Shown piece after piece: positions 62,079-64,000 of a stretch of DNA of 64,000 nt. The DNA comes from Saprospira sp. CCB-QB6. Its GTDB lineage: Bacteria; Bacteroidota; Bacteroidia; Chitinophagales; Saprospiraceae. The DNA lies in the NCBI RefSeq assembly GCF_028464065.1, contig NZ_CP116808.1:3253501-3317500 (forward strand), in the 5' to 3' direction. The notes beneath the pieces are model-generated. The model worked only from the letters and a program-made list of their open reading frames with translations, ran no database searches and was not told the DNA's origin. Within the stretch, counting starts at the first letter, position 1. The number at the start of each line of letters is the position of its first letter. Both the position numbers and the translations under genes were made by a program.

Positions 62079-63104
62079 CTAACGGCACCAATCATAGAAA
62101 AAGTCTTTATATCGAATGCAAAGGGAGTCCGGAAAGGGCTCCTTTTCTCTTTGTGCCCGATAGGCCGCATCTAGCTTGATCGTAATATGATAAACCTCTA
62201 AAGAATTGATGCCTTCAAGCTCATAAAAACTATCCAGTCGGTGGACCAAACTATCAATGTCATGATGAAAAGGACTCTCCTTGATTTCTTCTTCGGTCAG
62301 TCCCTCTGCTAAAATATCCTGACTTTGGCCCGAGGGCATGATTAACATAAATCCACCAATTCCTACCGCCACGACAATCAACCCAATTACTCTTTGCTCG
62401 GCTACCAAACCCGCAGCCAAACCACCTAAAACACAAAGTAATAAAACAACCGAGATGACTTTGCGTGTAGTGGGGTGCATACTCCCTTGTCCTGTTCCCG
62501 CTTCTGGCTCCTCAAAGACAAAACCAATAACGGGAAGCGCTCGCAAAGTTTCCATCTCAAATTGTTTGGTAATAAAGGTTTCATCAGCTTTTTTGCCCTG
62601 AGTGACCACAAAAACAACAATGATAATCGGAATGAGAATTAAGCGCGGTATCCGCCCCTTATTGGTCCGAAACCAAATTAAACTAAAGGGAATCAAAATC
62701 CACAAAATCCGAATAATAGAATGCAAGCTATAAGAAGTGTCCGCCCCATTTAAATCGGCACTATTAAACATACAACGAAGCAACCACCAATAAGAAGAGG
62801 CCGTTAAGCCAATCCAGTTGCCCAAAAAACTAATACTCACTAAGGGCACCTGAAAGATCAAGGCCACCACATTCACAAAAATAAATAGAGCCGTGGGCAC
62901 CACAATAAACCAAATGAAAGAGCCGACAATCCCCCGCGTAATCGCAATGGCACGGTCTACCCCTCTCACCTCTAAGTAGTTGTTTAGACGAGAGATCAAA
63001 AAGAGTAAGACGATCAAGGCCACAAACAATCCCATCAAAAGAACAGGAGAGGTCAATAGCTGCTGAACGAGATCTAACCAAGATTTTAATAGTAACATGG
63101 GCAC
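62079..63104 (-). CDS. Multi-spanning membrane protein of unknown function
   Basis: A 341-residue protein with about six to eight hydrophobic helices (around residues 20–38, 58–82, 112–135, 150–170, 215–260). A hydrophilic C-terminal tail with HHDIDSLVHRLDSFYELEGI follows. No family motif is recognised. MPMLLLK has two possible starts six bases apart. Confidence 0.6.
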   Translation of the reverse strand: MPMLLLKSWLDLVQQLLTSPVLLMGLFVALIVLLFLISRLNNYLEVRGVDRAIAITRGIVGSFIWFIVVPTALFIFVNVVALIFQVPLVSISFLGNWIGLTASSYWWLLRCMFNSADLNGADTSYSLHSIIRILWILIPFSLIWFRTNKGRIPRLILIPIIIVVFVVTQGKKADETFITKQFEMETLRALPVIGFVFEEPEAGTGQGSMHPTTRKVISVVLLLCVLGGLAAGLVAEQRVIGLIVVAVGIGGFMLIMPSGQSQDILAEGLTEEEIKESPFHHDIDSLVHRLDSFYELEGINSLEVYHITIKLDAAYRAQREKEPFPDSLCIRYKDFFYDWCR

Positions 63105-63121
63105 TGCTTTGCCCTAAAAGT

Positions 63122-63152
63122 ACAAAAAAAAAGAGGCGATAGGCCTCTTTTC
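63122..63152 (-). terminator. Intrinsic terminator of msrA
   Basis: On the minus strand, AAAAGAGGCC pairs with GCCTCTTTT and continues into a T-run. Confidence 0.75.
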
Positions 63153-63161
63153 TTCGCTGAA

Positions 63162-63824
63162 CTACTTCTTCAACTCCTCTTTCAATTTCTCCTTGTAGTT
63201 TTTTCTAAACTTATTCACCTTCGGACTGATCACCGCCGAGCAATAAGGATTCTTATCCCCATTCAAATTATAATAATCCTGATGATAATCCTCTGCCGCA
63301 TAAAAACGATCAAAAGGCACAATTTCCGTAACAATAGGGTCCTCAAAGGCCGAGGCCATTTTCGCTTTTACCGCTTCGGCAACTTTCTTTTGCTCCTCCG
63401 AATGATAAAAAATGGCCGAGCGATATTGCGTTCCCACATCATTCCCCTGCCGATTGAGCGTCGTCGGATTATGCGTAAAGAAAAAGACTTCCAATAAGTC
63501 CGCAAAAGCCAATACCTCTGGGTCAAAAGTAATTTGTACCACCTCGGCATGCCCCGTTTCCCCCGTACAAACTGCCTTATAAGTCGGGTTTTCAACCTGC
63601 CCACCAGCATAGCCCGAAACTACTTTTTCTACCCCTTTTAGGTCCTGAAAAATAGCTTCTACACACCAAAAACAACCCGCGCCCAAAGTCGCTACTGCTA
63701 ATCCTTCCATAGATTCTACCGTTTTGTCGCTTGCGCCAACCACCGCTTGGCTGTTGGCTGGTCCACAAGCGTATTGACATAAAATTAGTACACTAACAGC
63801 CAATGAAAATAATGGTTTCCACAT
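63162..63824 (-). CDS. msrA: Peptide-methionine (S)-S-oxide reductase, lipoprotein form
   Basis: A 220-residue enzyme that repairs oxidised methionine. The catalytic motif GAGCFWCVEAIF is near residue 50, with GYAGG, TGHAEVV and EDYHQDYY also present. The N-terminus is a signal sequence ending in CQYACGPA, so the protein is probably a lipoprotein acting outside the cytoplasm. Length without the signal is normal for MsrA. Confidence 0.93.
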   Translation of the reverse strand: MWKPLFSLAVSVLILCQYACGPANSQAVVGASDKTVESMEGLAVATLGAGCFWCVEAIFQDLKGVEKVVSGYAGGQVENPTYKAVCTGETGHAEVVQITFDPEVLAFADLLEVFFFTHNPTTLNRQGNDVGTQYRSAIFYHSEEQKKVAEAVKAKMASAFEDPIVTEIVPFDRFYAAEDYHQDYYNLNGDKNPYCSAVISPKVNKFRKNYKEKLKEELKK

Positions 63825-63872
63825 AGTTCTTTTCTTTTTAAACGAGATATTTTATCCTCTGGATGTTTATTT

Positions 63873-64000
63873 GGGGCTGCCCCTCGCTACGCTCAGGTCG
63901 GGCTGTGTCGCAGCTCGCTATTCGCTCGGCCCTTCAGCGCTTTCAGCGCTTCGGTCTGGCGCTTCGCGCCACTGCTGTCCATCCCTCAGCCAGGCTGGGC
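63873..64000 (+). repeat. Hairpin-mosaic element, copy 24 (reaches window end)
   Basis: Outer GGCTG/CAGCC, inner GCAG/CTGC; first arm with CTCGCTACGCTC; middle hairpin AGCGC/GCGCT; third GGCGC/GCGCC. It lies upstream of the divergent msrA gene. Confidence 0.8.

Noticed and set aside
1-64000. tRNA, rRNA or tmRNA genes
   Set aside because: I looked for tRNA-like arms and conserved rRNA and tmRNA segments by eye and saw none apart from the SRP RNA; a tRNAscan/Infernal run would be decisive.

Overview
The window looks like chromosome of a Bacteroidota bacterium, most likely Saprospira or a close relative. Supporting signs are a gliding/T9SS-type PKD protein with a C-terminal sorting domain, an ftsX–DUF3098–uppP cluster, an MsrA lipoprotein, Bacteroidota-type promoters (TAnnTTTG) and a short SRP RNA. 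The genus is inference. Most genes are ordinary housekeeping genes at moderate GC. They are separated by unusually long, very GC-rich intergenic regions.

Layout. 0–7 kb: SRP RNA, a TetR regulator, a ferredoxin-type reductase, holA, a DUF1963-like protein, TsaC/Sua5-type synthase, CCA-adding enzyme and a three-repeat WW-rich protein. 7–14 kb: a Type III restriction–modification pair (mod, res) set between direct copies of a hairpin-rich non-coding cassette; the right copy carries a 291-bp MITE with an 8-bp target duplication. 14–24 kb: a same-strand cluster of an OB-fold NfeD/YqiJ-like membrane protein with an Asp-Val repeat, a bacterial calpain, a small lipoprotein, a YqiK-type flotillin and a giant AAA+ ATPase. 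24–45 kb, minus strand: a bacterial alpha-2-macroglobulin, a PGRP-type amidase, DsbD with a duplicated N-terminal domain, an aminotransferase, ffh, a PKD-repeat protein and a GlcD-like FAD oxidase. 45–48 kb: an eight-unit tandem hairpin array, argH and an amidohydrolase. 48–52 kb: a collapsed type I CRISPR–Cas locus with two arrays, two copies of the leader, intact cas6, and fused remnants of cas8/cas3 and cas4/cas2. 52–64 kb: a secreted orphan, clpP–clpX, gpmI–ftsX–DUF3098–uppP, secreted and VWA-like proteins, a membrane protein and msrA.

The most striking feature is a family of about 24 intergenic elements of roughly 130–200 bp, here called hairpin-mosaic elements. Each begins with a T-tract followed by GGGGC. 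Each contains constant blocks (such as GCTCGGCCC and GGTCTGGC) separated by hairpins whose stems differ from copy to copy but stay self-complementary. Two long-range helices switch in a compensated way: GGCTG/CAGCC, GGCCT/AGGCC or GGCCC/GGGCC outside, and GCAG/CTGC, GGGG/CCCC or GCCG/CGGC inside. That pattern is strong evidence for a conserved folded RNA or DNA structure. A second family of short hairpins with core GGTTTYAACC also shows compensatory stem changes across homologous copies.

All calls come from reading the sequence. No database or folding computation was run.
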